Shown: piece by piece, positions 9,895 through 18,561 of the stretch
How the letters are laid out: each line of letters begins with the position of its first letter
Position numbering within the stretch: the first letter of the stretch is position 1
NCBI RefSeq assembly: GCF_025449335.1
Contig: NZ_CP104883.1
Span: 1-64,000, forward strand
DNA from: Bartonella sp. HY328
GTDB lineage: Bacteria > Pseudomonadota > Alphaproteobacteria > Rhizobiales > Rhizobiaceae
Direction: 5' to 3'
Length of the DNA: 64,000 nucleotides
Notes under the pieces: generated by a model
Databases searched by the model: none
The model's input: the letters and a program-made list of their open reading frames with translations, nothing else
Told to the model about the DNA's origin: nothing
Program-made: the position numbers and the translations under genes

Positions 9895-10315
9895 TTGGCA
9901 ATGGCAAGCGCGGCCAAATGGGCTTACGGCCAAAGGCATGATTGTTTTTGGCCCAGCAAGTTTTGATTTGCTTGAGCGTCTGAAAGCCATTGATGACAGC
10001 GTGCAGCAAGCGGCCTTACAAATTGTCGGTTTTCGCTATGGCATTGTGGTGTTAGGGCCATTGCAATATTTACCATGGTGCGAAAATGGCCATTATATTG
10101 GCCATGATCTTGAAGCGCCAGAATTATGGTTACCTTTGCATAGCATGCCTAATGCGCCACTAGACCTTTTGCTTGCAGCCTTTAAAAAGCGTTTTCCAGC
10201 GCCGTTTTTGCTATGGCCAGAACCGCGACAACTCATCGATTTAAGACGGCAATTTCCTATTCAATCTTCAGTGCTGACATTATTGCGCCAAGAGTTAGAG
10301 GAAAACGCAAAATGA
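9881..10315 (+). CDS. Small bpX-type partner protein of the MoxR system
   Basis: A 144-residue soluble protein with no signal peptide or membrane segment. It opens with a W-x-W motif (FDWQWQARP), then an FGP segment (IVFGPASFDLLERL), an LGP/LPW segment (VVLGPLQYLPWCENG) and a Y-x-G-x-D segment (YIGHDLEAPELWLPL). I recall this pattern from a small bpX domain (bpX5) of the MoxR-vWA-beta-propeller ternary systems; the number in the series is from memory and should be checked. It overlaps the MoxR gene by 14 bp and the following gene by 4 bp (ATGA). It probably bridges the ATPase to the vWA protein; no catalytic motif is visible. Confidence 0.72.
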   Translation: MAKFDWQWQARPNGLTAKGMIVFGPASFDLLERLKAIDDSVQQAALQIVGFRYGIVVLGPLQYLPWCENGHYIGHDLEAPELWLPLHSMPNAPLDLLLAAFKKRFPAPFLLWPEPRQLIDLRRQFPIQSSVLTLLRQELEENAK

Positions 10316-12183
10316 CAATGGCGCAACAGCAAACATCTGACCCAAATACATTAAATAATTTATTGGCTGAGTGGCAGCACTGGCTTAAGTGGTTTTTAGG
10401 CGATTTGCAGGGCGATATTGGGCAAATGTTACATCATTTGCATCCCTTATTAACCGCGCCGCGCCCAAGTGATAATGGTGGGTTATTAACCACGCCGGGT
10501 CTTGAAACAGTGTTGCGACGCGGAAATTATGCCAATTTGCTATTATCTGAATGGATGCTTGCGGATAGTTTTCCTGATGAATTTTTGCGCCGTGCTGCAC
10601 AGCATGAACATTTATTTTTTGCGCCGCCACCACTTGAAGACGATGGCGGAAAAAGAGTGCTTGCCCTTTTTGATGTTGGCATTATGCAGCTTGGCTTGCC
10701 GCGTGTTGCCCATATAGCCTTGTTAATGCTTTTATCGCGCCGTGCGCAATTATTAAAAGGTGAATTTTATTGGGGCATTGTACAAAATGAACCGCAATGG
10801 CATGAATTTACCAATGTCAACCATTTGCGGCAGATGCTCGATGTCCGGCAGGTTACATTAATAACAGCTGAACAACTTGATAAATGGCGCAATTTTGTTG
10901 AAGAAGGGGATAAAGGCGATGAGTGTTGGTTTATCAGCAGCCAAAAATTTCATGATCAAGGTAAAAGCCTTTTTGCAAGCCACAGATTAAGCATTGACGA
11001 AACTTTTAAAGGTACATCGCTTGAGGTTATTTTGCACCAAAATGGCCGCTCAGCAATTGAAATAGCGCTACCTTTACCCGATGAAAAGCAATGTAAGCGT
11101 TTATTATCGGCTAAATTTGTCAAAAAAGATACGCAAGGAAAAAAGCAAACTAACAGCCTGCTCGATAATAGCTCGCTTTTGTGGCCATTAATCATTTCAC
11201 CTAATGGTAAAAAAGTCCTGCTGCGTACCAACGGCGACAATGATCGATGTTTGATTGAAGTTGATATAGATGATCTGCGCCCTAAAATTCGCAAGTGGTC
11301 CTTGCCAGTAGGCGCAAAAATTATCGCTGCTGGTTATTCATTCGATGGTGATATCAGCTTGTTATTAAAAGTTGATCAAGATTATCAATTATGGGCAAAA
11401 GATAATACGCCTTTGCGAGGAAATATTCAAACCAATATTTCCGATTCACCTGCAAGAACGACGAGAAAAATTGAACCGCTCATTGTCATGACTGATGGGG
11501 ATGGGCTTAGCTGGATTGCACGGTTGTCAGGCGGTTTGACACAGAACCTTTATATAACAAATGCGACAATCAAGCCTTTGAAAGAAAATTTAGCATTTCT
11601 CGACATTTATGCTGTGCAATATTATTCCTATAAGCATTTTTTAGTATTGAAAAATATAAAAGAAAATTTCCGCTTAGAAATGATCAGTGTCAAAGATAAC
11701 GAGGTTAAACAATTTTTTGATCTTGGGCCATCATTTGAAACTTCAAAGACATTTATAAAAATCGGCTATATTGACAATCCAGCTTATAAGGGATCCAAAA
11801 AATTTGTATCTGGTATGCTTGCCCAAAATAAAGATGAAAGTCACTTAACTTGGTTAAGCCGGACTAAAATTGGTGGTGAGCAGCTTGTTGAAACTATATT
11901 CCCTTTGCCCATGGGATGTAAGGTTATTGGCACATGGTTTGATGATGCATTAAATGTTTTGGTACCAGTTATTTGGGATCATAAAAAAACCATTGGTGCA
12001 TGGCGCGGTGATCGTTTTGAAAACTGGTATAGCGATGCAGTAAAACTCGCTAACGCCGAAATGTGTATCTATTCGGGAACTATTGTTATGCATAGTGTCG
12101 ATCATGACATCATCTTTTTTGATGTCAATAGTCGGCAAATTATGGCGCAAACGGGGCAGGCAAACGGGGATAAAAATGGATAA
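10312..12183 (+). CDS. vWA-like domain plus beta-propeller-like protein of the MoxR system
   Basis: About 623 residues from the ATG at 10312, which overlaps the previous stop as ATGA; an upstream in-frame ATG at 10213 lies inside the preceding gene and is less likely. Residues about 70-200 resemble the divergent vWA domain of MoxR ternary systems (LLSEWMLADSFPDEFLRRA, then VLALFDVGIMQLGLPRVAH). The metal-site DxSxS motif is replaced by DVGIM, so a canonical MIDAS is absent. From about residue 260 the protein is beta-rich, with repeated segments such as PLIISPNGKKVLLRTNGD and AAGYSFDGDISLLLK that fit propeller blades. There is no signal peptide. It overlaps the next gene by 8 bp. Function: likely adaptor between ATPase and client. 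Confidence 0.75.
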   Translation: MTMAQQQTSDPNTLNNLLAEWQHWLKWFLGDLQGDIGQMLHHLHPLLTAPRPSDNGGLLTTPGLETVLRRGNYANLLLSEWMLADSFPDEFLRRAAQHEHLFFAPPPLEDDGGKRVLALFDVGIMQLGLPRVAHIALLMLLSRRAQLLKGEFYWGIVQNEPQWHEFTNVNHLRQMLDVRQVTLITAEQLDKWRNFVEEGDKGDECWFISSQKFHDQGKSLFASHRLSIDETFKGTSLEVILHQNGRSAIEIALPLPDEKQCKRLLSAKFVKKDTQGKKQTNSLLDNSSLLWPLIISPNGKKVLLRTNGDNDRCLIEVDIDDLRPKIRKWSLPVGAKIIAAGYSFDGDISLLLKVDQDYQLWAKDNTPLRGNIQTNISDSPARTTRKIEPLIVMTDGDGLSWIARLSGGLTQNLYITNATIKPLKENLAFLDIYAVQYYSYKHFLVLKNIKENFRLEMISVKDNEVKQFFDLGPSFETSKTFIKIGYIDNPAYKGSKKFVSGMLAQNKDESHLTWLSRTKIGGEQLVETIFPLPMGCKVIGTWFDDALNVLVPVIWDHKKTIGAWRGDRFENWYSDAVKLANAEMCIYSGTIVMHSVDHDIIFFDVNSRQIMAQTGQANGDKNG

Positions 12184-15100
12184 AACAAATTTTTCACCGG
12201 TGCGCCAACCTTTAGCGCAAGGAAGACGCGATGTAGCTGGTTTGTGGTTGCCCCATGAATGGTATAGCGAAAGTGAGCGCCAGCGCATTATCTGGCACTA
12301 CTGGCAAAAAGGCGCGCAAATTTTGCGCTTTTCAAGCAGCAGCGAATCCTATTTCAATGCAAATGGTGATTTATTGCGCTTTCCTGTTGCATGCTCAATG
12401 CTTTGCAGTGATTTACCGGGGCTACCTTTGATTGCTTATGGTGCAATGCTTACCACTGCGGATCTTGATAAAAATGAGCAAAAAACATTACCCGTCTGTG
12501 ATTGTTGGATTATTGCTGGCAATGAAACCAAGGCTTTAAAATTCAGTCAAGGCGCATATATTGACCCGTCCAATTGGGCAAATATTGCTAACTATACGTG
12601 GCACGAAAGTTTTGATCTCGCGCCGCCAGTGATAGAGATTGAGGAAATTGCTCCCAAGCCTAGCGGTGATACGCGCACAATATTGGGTGATAATATTCCG
12701 CAGCCAAGTGAAAGCCAAGAAAAAATATTAAAAGACTTAAAGAAAAAGGCCGTAGCAAAGAAAACACGAAAGGTATTCAATAGGCCTTGGATTTATGAAA
12801 GGGAAAGAACCACCGCAGATGGGATGGGGAGCAAGATTATAGCTATTTATCTCATTGTCTTGGCCCTCTTTTTTTATATTTTTTTCGTAAACGATATACC
12901 GCACTCAACTCAAACAACAGCAACGCCGCAAAATAATCCAGTCGCTCAACCAATTATCGAGTATAGTAGCAGCCCTTCAATTTTTTATTGGTTGGTTGTT
13001 TTTGGGTTGGTGGCACTTTTCATATTTTTATTACGCCAATTTTTAATATCTAATATTTTTAACAAGATAACGGCCTCAAGTGTCGAGCAATATACAAAAT
13101 ATCAAGACAGCTTAGCAACGCAGCAAAGTTACCGCCAAACGACGCGGGCGCAAGGCCCTAGCGTGCAATCAACTCATCAGGACGTTGAGCAAGATGGCGT
13201 TAATGATGCAATAAAAGCAAACAATAAGCCGCAAACTCAAAACAGTTCCACGCCAAAAGCCGAAGGCAATAAGAATAAAAATCACTCAAAAAATAATAAA
13301 AATGGCCTTAAACAGCGTGATGAAGATAAGATTATGCGCCCACCCTTATGGCGTTTATTGGTGGCGCGGTTGGCAATTGTTAGTAACCTGAACCGCTTGT
13401 TTGCTATGCGACAGGCACGATATTTAAATTCTATGCTGCGCATGTTTGAACAAGGCGATATAGAAAATGCTTTGCGCCATGCTATACCATTTTCATCAAG
13501 CCAAAGTGATGGTGGCCCAATGTTTGGTGTACCACGGCCGCGAGATAATTTGCAATTAGGCGCAAAACAGGTTGGTGGTCCATCTATCAATATTGACGAA
13601 GACGCAAGAAAAATGCTTACCAGCTATTATCGGCGTGCTTTCACAACCCTTGATAAACAGGGCCGCATTGAAGAAGCTGCTTTTGTTTTAGCTGAACTCT
13701 TGGATGAGCGCTTAGAAGCACTGGATTATCTTGAAAAAAATGACCGCAGTGATAAAGCCGCCGAACTTGCGCTTGCTTGGGATATGTCGAGTGACATTAT
13801 TGTGCGACTATATTGCCTTGCCGGAAAATGGGATTGGGCTATTGCTGTTGCGCGCCGCGACCATGCTTTTGCTGCGGCGGTTTTGCGCCTTGAAAGAGAT
13901 AAATCTTCGGCGAGCGTTCGATTGCGCAAAGAATGGGCATTTTTTGAAGCTGAAAACGGCAATTTGATGAGTGCCATACAAATTATCTGGCCGCTTAAAA
14001 ACCAGCGTGATCTTGCATTGCAATGGCTTTTACTAGCGGAAAAATCAGATGGTGAACTTGCTGCTGCCGCGCTTGTTAAACGGGCAATTTTACTATCAGA
14101 CACGGTTGAAGATTATCGCACTAAAATAACCCAAATTATTGAAGATAAAAATCCCAAAGTTTTTGCGGCACTCATTAGCGAAATTGATAAGGCATTTTTA
14201 AATGGTGACAGTAGTGAAGGACTTATTTTTTTAACGCGCTTCATTACAAGGCCAGCCTTATTACGGCATCAGCAAAACGCATTTTATCTTGAAAAACAAA
14301 AGTTTTTGCGGCTTTTACATGCCAGTAAACAATTTGCCTTTGGTGCTGATTTACCCCAAACTGGTTGGGGTCAAAATAGTTTGGAAGCATTTAGCGCAGA
14401 TAATATTTGCCAATTTAAAGCGCCAACGAATGGCAGACCGCTTGATATACATGATATAGTCTATGTCAGTGAAGGGCGATTTATTGCCGCCCTTGGTGAT
14501 GGCGGCGTGGTGCTTCTTGATGATTTAGGCCATGAATTGGCTTTTTATGATGTGCCTGCTTCGCAACTGGTGGTATCGGCTTCAGGTAATATTGTGCTTT
14601 TATTGATGCAGCGCGATAATTTATACCGTGCCACACGGCTTAACCTAAATGATAATAGTTTAACGCCGCTCAAAAATTTGGCTTTGCAAGCAATGACGCG
14701 CGATTTTGACGGTGTTTCGTGGTCAGTTGCGCTAACGGATGGTTTTATTCATGTGCTTGATACAGCCCGTGGCTTAAAATCGCTTTGGAAAAGCGGAAAA
14801 TTACCAAATCCAGTTCATGACATGCGTTACCGGCACTGCTTTGTTGAAGGGGTGCCAACAACTGCAAAAAGTGAGCAATGGCTTATTTACCATGTTGACC
14901 AGCAGCAAAAAATGATCGAACTTGAAAGCTGGTATTATTCGCTACCAAGCAGAACCCTGCGCTCACGCGACATTATTCCCGATAGTTTAAACACCACAAA
15001 CCGTATCTTCCTGCCAGAAGACTATATCGCCTATAGCTATGGTATTGAACAAGACAATGAAGGCAATGCTCAGCTTTATTATCTTGATGCCTGTGAATAT

Positions 15101-15376
15101 GAATATAAAACACATTCAGTTTCACTTGATGCCTATTATGAGCCAGAAAATCAAGAATTTAAGATGTTTGGCTTTGATAAGGCATTTATCGCCAATTATA
15201 ATGGAACTATCTATGCAATTTCGCATAAAAATATTGTTATTGCCTCCCTTGCATGGGGCGATGTGCGCTATCGCTTGGCAGAGCAGCAAAATCATTTAAT
15301 TGTTTATAATGATCGCGGCCGTATTTTTCATTTCGACATGGTAAACCATACCGGCAAAGCAATAAGCGTGCAGTAA
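12176..15376 (+). CDS. Membrane-anchored bpX6-like/helical-repeat/propeller protein of the MoxR system
   Basis: A 1066-residue protein from the ATG at 12176 (the longer frame from 12083 lies inside the preceding gene). The N-terminus has RQPLAQGRRDVAGLWLP followed by HEWY, a pattern I associate with the bpX6 domain. Two hydrophobic segments follow (about 221-238 and 270-290) separated by a short polar loop, so the protein is probably inserted in the inner membrane with most of its mass cytoplasmic. A low-complexity Asn/Gln/Lys-rich linker (about 330-390) leads to a helical region rich in Ala/Leu/Arg (about 410-720) that looks like TPR-type repeats. The last 300 residues are beta-rich, with propeller-like FIAALGDGGVVLLDDLG. 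No terminator follows; a palindromic repeat lies 90 bp downstream. Confidence 0.75.
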   Translation: MDKTNFSPVRQPLAQGRRDVAGLWLPHEWYSESERQRIIWHYWQKGAQILRFSSSSESYFNANGDLLRFPVACSMLCSDLPGLPLIAYGAMLTTADLDKNEQKTLPVCDCWIIAGNETKALKFSQGAYIDPSNWANIANYTWHESFDLAPPVIEIEEIAPKPSGDTRTILGDNIPQPSESQEKILKDLKKKAVAKKTRKVFNRPWIYERERTTADGMGSKIIAIYLIVLALFFYIFFVNDIPHSTQTTATPQNNPVAQPIIEYSSSPSIFYWLVVFGLVALFIFLLRQFLISNIFNKITASSVEQYTKYQDSLATQQSYRQTTRAQGPSVQSTHQDVEQDGVNDAIKANNKPQTQNSSTPKAEGNKNKNHSKNNKNGLKQRDEDKIMRPPLWRLLVARLAIVSNLNRLFAMRQARYLNSMLRMFEQGDIENALRHAIPFSSSQSDGGPMFGVPRPRDNLQLGAKQVGGPSINIDEDARKMLTSYYRRAFTTLDKQGRIEEAAFVLAELLDERLEALDYLEKNDRSDKAAELALAWDMSSDIIVRLYCLAGKWDWAIAVARRDHAFAAAVLRLERDKSSASVRLRKEWAFFEAENGNLMSAIQIIWPLKNQRDLALQWLLLAEKSDGELAAAALVKRAILLSDTVEDYRTKITQIIEDKNPKVFAALISEIDKAFLNGDSSEGLIFLTRFITRPALLRHQQNAFYLEKQKFLRLLHASKQFAFGADLPQTGWGQNSLEAFSADNICQFKAPTNGRPLDIHDIVYVSEGRFIAALGDGGVVLLDDLGHELAFYDVPASQLVVSASGNIVLLLMQRDNLYRATRLNLNDNSLTPLKNLALQAMTRDFDGVSWSVALTDGFIHVLDTARGLKSLWKSGKLPNPVHDMRYRHCFVEGVPTTAKSEQWLIYHVDQQQKMIELESWYYSLPSRTLRSRDIIPDSLNTTNRIFLPEDYIAYSYGIEQDNEGNAQLYYLDACEYEYKTHSVSLDAYYEPENQEFKMFGFDKAFIANYNGTIYAISHKNIVIASLAWGDVRYRLAEQQNHLIVYNDRGRIFHFDMVNHTGKAISVQ

Positions 15377-15462
15377 ATTTACCTTAGTATAAATATGATT
15401 TTTAAAACCGATTTGGATAAACCAAATTGGACATTGGGGCAGCGCTTAGAATTATCAGTAGT

Positions 15463-15566
15463 TTAGTGGCTTTTCGATCTGATTGGATCAGATCGGCGCT
15501 TTAATCCATTGTTTACTCCGCATTTTTATCCGAAAACCGCTGCACACTTTTTTGAAAATGCTCTAA
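15463..15566 (-). repeat. Palindromic intergenic repeat, copy 2 (Bru-RS/RIME-like)
   Basis: The reverse complement of this stretch aligns along its length with 2137-2242, sharing GATCTGATCCAATCAGATCG and AGCGGTTTTCGGATAAAA. The ends here are less conserved (GTGGC replacing the GCGCTC-like edge). It lies between the MoxR operon and the next gene and could form two hairpins in a transcript. Confidence 0.75.
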
Positions 15567-15720
15567 TATTCATGAATTTTATTCATAGCAGTATGGTGAA
15601 TTTAGCCTATTCCTTTCATAAGCTTTAGCTGGTTTAATCAAACTAATAACGAATAAGACTGCTGAAAAGCCAAATTTTATCTAAGTTTCATTCAAACAAC
15701 TGGAACAAAAAGGAGATATT

Positions 15721-16341
15721 ATGCTTAGTCAATTACAACAAATGATTGTTCCTATTGCAGCTTTTACAGCTAAGGGTGATATTGCGGCATTAAAGACCGC
15801 CCTTGATGAAGCATTAGATAATGGGGTTACCATTAATGAAGCGAAGGAAGTTATCATTCAAACCTATGCTTATGCTGGTTTTCCGCGTAGTTTAAATGGC
15901 CTAAATGCGTTGCAAGACGTTTTAGCTGTTCGCAAATCTGCTGGTAAAAATGATGAGCTTGGCCGCGATATTTCCCCTATTGCCCCGTATCAATCCACGC
16001 TTGAAATTGGCACAAAAATCCAGACGGAGGTCGTTGGTCAGCCGGTTGCTGGCGGCGTTTATGATTTTGCCCCTGCTATTGACCAATTTTTAAAAAGCCA
16101 CCTATTTGGTGATATTTTTGCCCGTGATATTTTGGACTACCCCACCCGTGAGGTTGCAACCATTGCAATTTTGGCAACTATTCCTGGGCTTGAGGCGCAA
16201 TTACAAGGCCATTATAATATTGGAATGAATACGGGATTAAGCAAAGAACAATTGCATCAAATTGTAAATATCCTGAATGCCAATGTCGGCAGTGATGAGG
16301 GTGAGCGCGCCCAAACAGTATTGATAAAAGTGCTCGCATAA
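15721..16341 (+). CDS. Carboxymuconolactone decarboxylase-family protein
   Basis: A 206-residue soluble protein with two AhpD/CMD-like helical halves: EVIIQTYAYAGFPRSLNGL (about 43-61) and REVATIAILATIPGLEAQ (about 143-160) followed by HYNIGMNTGLS. The CxxC redox pair of AhpD is absent and the protein has no cysteine, so a peroxidase-type thiol activity is unlikely. A decarboxylase or dehalogenase-like role cannot be decided. AAAGGAGATATT gives a very strong ribosome-binding site before the ATG. It appears monocistronic, between the upstream palindromic repeat and ada. Confidence 0.85.
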   Translation: MLSQLQQMIVPIAAFTAKGDIAALKTALDEALDNGVTINEAKEVIIQTYAYAGFPRSLNGLNALQDVLAVRKSAGKNDELGRDISPIAPYQSTLEIGTKIQTEVVGQPVAGGVYDFAPAIDQFLKSHLFGDIFARDILDYPTREVATIAILATIPGLEAQLQGHYNIGMNTGLSKEQLHQIVNILNANVGSDEGERAQTVLIKVLA

Positions 16342-16439
16342 TAAAACACCCGCGCAAGAAACATGACTTTATAAAATATTTAAAATTGCTTGCCCGATAA
16401 TCGGCGGACAAGGTTAAAAAAATACTTTATATTGATTTT

Positions 16440-17495
16440 ATGAGCACGATTTTTTTAAATAATAGCGACCAATTATATGAAGCCCTTTGCGCATCAAGCC
16501 ATGCCTATGATGGGCATATATTTGTTTGCGTTAAAACAACAGGTATTTTTTGTCGTCTTTCCTGCAAAGCACGCAAGCCGTTACAAAAAAATGTATTTTT
16601 TGCCGACAATGCGGCAAGTTGTTTGGAGCAAGGTTTTCGCCCCTGCACTAAATGCAAACCCTTGCAAAGCCTTTCTGAGAAAGACCCATGCTATTTAGAC
16701 CTGATGCAAAGGCTTGAAAGCAACCCCGACCATATTTGGGGTGAAGAAGATATTAGCGCACTTGGCTATGAATTATCAACGGTGCGGCGGATTTTTAAGC
16801 GCACCATTGGCATGACCTTTCTTGACCTTGCAAGGCTAAAGCGCGCAAGCAAAGCGGCGGCCCAATTAAGCGCCGGCGATTCAGTTATCAATACCCAACT
16901 AGAAACTGGCTACGAATCATCAAGCGGCTTTCGCGATGCGATTATTCGATTGATTGGTGAGCCGCCACAAGCACTTAAAAACCGTACACTCCTTAAAGCA
17001 AAATGGATTGATACGCCCATTGGACAAATGCTAGCAGTAGCGGATAATCATTTTTTGCACTTGCTTGAGTTTTTTGATCGCAAGGGGCTACCTAACGAAC
17101 TTAAAAAACTGCAATTATCAACAAAATCGGCAATTGAGTTTGCCAATAACGAAATTTTAGATCGGTTAAATGCTGAGCTTGATGCTTATTTTAGCGGCCA
17201 ATCCTGCATATTTAAAACGCCGATAACCCTTCATGGGTCGCCATTTACCGCCGATGTTTGGCGGGCGTTGCAAGAAATTCCCAATGGCACGACTTGCTCT
17301 TATGCAGCTCTTGCCAAAGATATTGAACGACCAACGGCTATGCGGGCAGTGGCAAGAGCCAATGGACAGAATCAAATTGCCATCATTATTCCCTGCCACC
17401 GCGTTATTGGCTCAGATGGGTCTTTAACTGGCTATGCAGGTGGTTTATGGCGCAAAGATTGGCTATTAAACCATGAAAAGCGCTTCTTTTCGTGA
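16440..17495 (+). CDS. ada: Bifunctional DNA repair methyltransferase/transcription activator Ada
   Basis: Ada removes methyl groups from phosphotriesters and from O6-methylguanine and, once methylated, activates the adaptive response. The 351 residues keep all parts: an N-terminal zinc/repair domain with the four cysteines in FCRLSC and PCTKC, a central AraC-type helix-turn-helix region (about 95-180), and a C-terminal alkyltransferase domain with the active-site PCHRV motif followed by GSDGSLTGYAGG. Length matches E. coli Ada. No clear ribosome-binding site precedes the ATG at 16440. Upstream is 98 bp that may hold its own promoter. An alkB or alkA neighbour, common with ada, is not present. 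Confidence 0.95.
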   Translation: MSTIFLNNSDQLYEALCASSHAYDGHIFVCVKTTGIFCRLSCKARKPLQKNVFFADNAASCLEQGFRPCTKCKPLQSLSEKDPCYLDLMQRLESNPDHIWGEEDISALGYELSTVRRIFKRTIGMTFLDLARLKRASKAAAQLSAGDSVINTQLETGYESSSGFRDAIIRLIGEPPQALKNRTLLKAKWIDTPIGQMLAVADNHFLHLLEFFDRKGLPNELKKLQLSTKSAIEFANNEILDRLNAELDAYFSGQSCIFKTPITLHGSPFTADVWRALQEIPNGTTCSYAALAKDIERPTAMRAVARANGQNQIAIIIPCHRVIGSDGSLTGYAGGLWRKDWLLNHEKRFFS

Positions 17496-17542
17496 ACACT
17501 TGCTTGCTATTTTACCCTCAATAGGCTATGGAGCAAGCGTTC

Positions 17543-17626
17543 AAGTTGTCCGGCAGGGCATGCCGTGGTAACTTTTGAGTAGCTTGGATTTGGCTCTGGT
17601 CAGCCTTTTCCTTTAATTTTTAACAT
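17543..17626 (+). promoter_or_regulatory. Possible structured leader of rpmI-rplT
   Basis: Nested inverted repeats AAGTT (17543-17547)/AACTT (17570-17574) and CGGCA (17551-17555)/TGCCG (17561-17565) form a hairpin, followed by GGCT...AGCC and a pyrimidine tract before the rpmI ribosome-binding site. L20 represses its own operon in other bacteria by binding the mRNA leader, so an autoregulatory leader is plausible. No known family is recognised. Confidence 0.3.
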
Positions 17627-17638
17627 ATGGAGAGCAAA

Positions 17639-17842
17639 ATGCCCAAGATGAAGACCAAATCTTCTGCCAAAAAGCGGTTTAAAATCACTGCAACTGGCAA
17701 GGTCAAGGCTGCTGCCGCTGGCAAGCGTCATGGCATGATCAAACGGTCCAATAAATTCATTCGTGACGCACGCGGCACTATGGTGCTTGCTGAGCCGGAT
17801 GGCAAAAAGGTTGTAAATTTTTATCTTCCTAACGGACTGTAA
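17639..17842 (+). CDS. rpmI: 50S ribosomal protein L35
   Basis: L35 is a small basic protein of the large ribosomal subunit. The true start is the ATG at 17639 ([15 protein letters not shown]), 12 bp inside the longest frame, with GGAGAG just upstream; this gives 67 residues, the normal length. The sequence AAGKRHGM is also typical. It is cotranscribed with rplT 46 bp downstream. infC, which precedes rpmI in many bacteria, is not adjacent here; ada is the upstream neighbour. Confidence 0.97.
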   Translation: MPKMKTKSSAKKRFKITATGKVKAAAAGKRHGMIKRSNKFIRDARGTMVLAEPDGKKVVNFYLPNGL

Positions 17843-17888
17843 GAAATTATCGCACTCTTATTGAGTGTTTTTTCAAGGATATCATGAC

Positions 17889-18290
17889 ATGGCACGTGTA
17901 AAACGCGGCGTAACGTCTCACGCCAAGCACAAAAAAGTTTTAAAGCAAGCTTCAGGTTTTTATGGCCGTCGCAAAAGCACCATTCGTACTGCGAAGGCTG
18001 CTGTTGACCGTTCAAAGCAATATGCTTATCGCGACCGTAAAAATCGTAAGCGTACATTCCGCGCATTGTGGATTCAGCGTATTAACGCTGCCGTTCGCGC
18101 TGAAGGTTTAAGCTATGGCCGCTTCATTGACGGTCTTAACAAGGCTGGTATTGAAGTTGACCGTAAGGTTCTTTCTGATCTTGCAATTCATGAACCTGCA
18201 GCATTTTCTGCTCTTGTTCAGTCTGCAAAGAAGGCTTTGGAATATCTTAAAGACACAACTCCAAATGCTTTTGAAGCTGCTGTGCAATAA
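17889..18290 (+). CDS. rplT: 50S ribosomal protein L20
   Basis: L20 binds 23S rRNA early in assembly of the large subunit and can repress its own operon. The start is the ATG at 17889 ([18 protein letters not shown]), with AAGGATATC upstream; an upstream in-frame ATG at 17865 would add eight residues not found in L20. The resulting 133 residues are basic, with the conserved [22 protein letters not shown] region near 30-50 and the [20 protein letters not shown] segment in the C-terminal domain. A strong terminator follows at 18325. Confidence 0.97.
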   Translation: MARVKRGVTSHAKHKKVLKQASGFYGRRKSTIRTAKAAVDRSKQYAYRDRKNRKRTFRALWIQRINAAVRAEGLSYGRFIDGLNKAGIEVDRKVLSDLAIHEPAAFSALVQSAKKALEYLKDTTPNAFEAAVQ

Positions 18291-18324
18291 GCCAGTGGTT
18301 CTAAAAGGATCTTGAGTGAAGATC

Positions 18325-18356
18325 AAGCCCGCACTGGCAAAACCGGTTGCGGGCTT
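18325..18356 (+). terminator. Terminator of rpmI-rplT
   Basis: GC-rich hairpin: AAGCCCGCACTGG pairs with CCGGTTGCGGGCTT with one wobble, around CAAAA, followed by TTTTCTTTT. A classic intrinsic terminator 35 bp after the rplT stop. Confidence 0.9.
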
Positions 18357-18561
18357 TTCTTTTAACTTTTTAATAAAAAATGCAAAAAGCAAAAATATAA
18401 ATTTTATCAAATGGCTAGACTTATCGCATTGATAATGCAACAAAAGAGCCGATTTATTTTTTTGCTTTTAATGGAAACAAACACTGTTTTTATTCAGCAT
18501 TACTATTCACTATTTTACACCCACGACCGCGACATAAATAAAGGCACGAATAAGCGCTATC

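Noticed and set aside
16440..17495. Ada as a truncated or inactive paralogue
   Set aside because: All four N-terminal cysteines and the PCHRV active site are present and length is normal.
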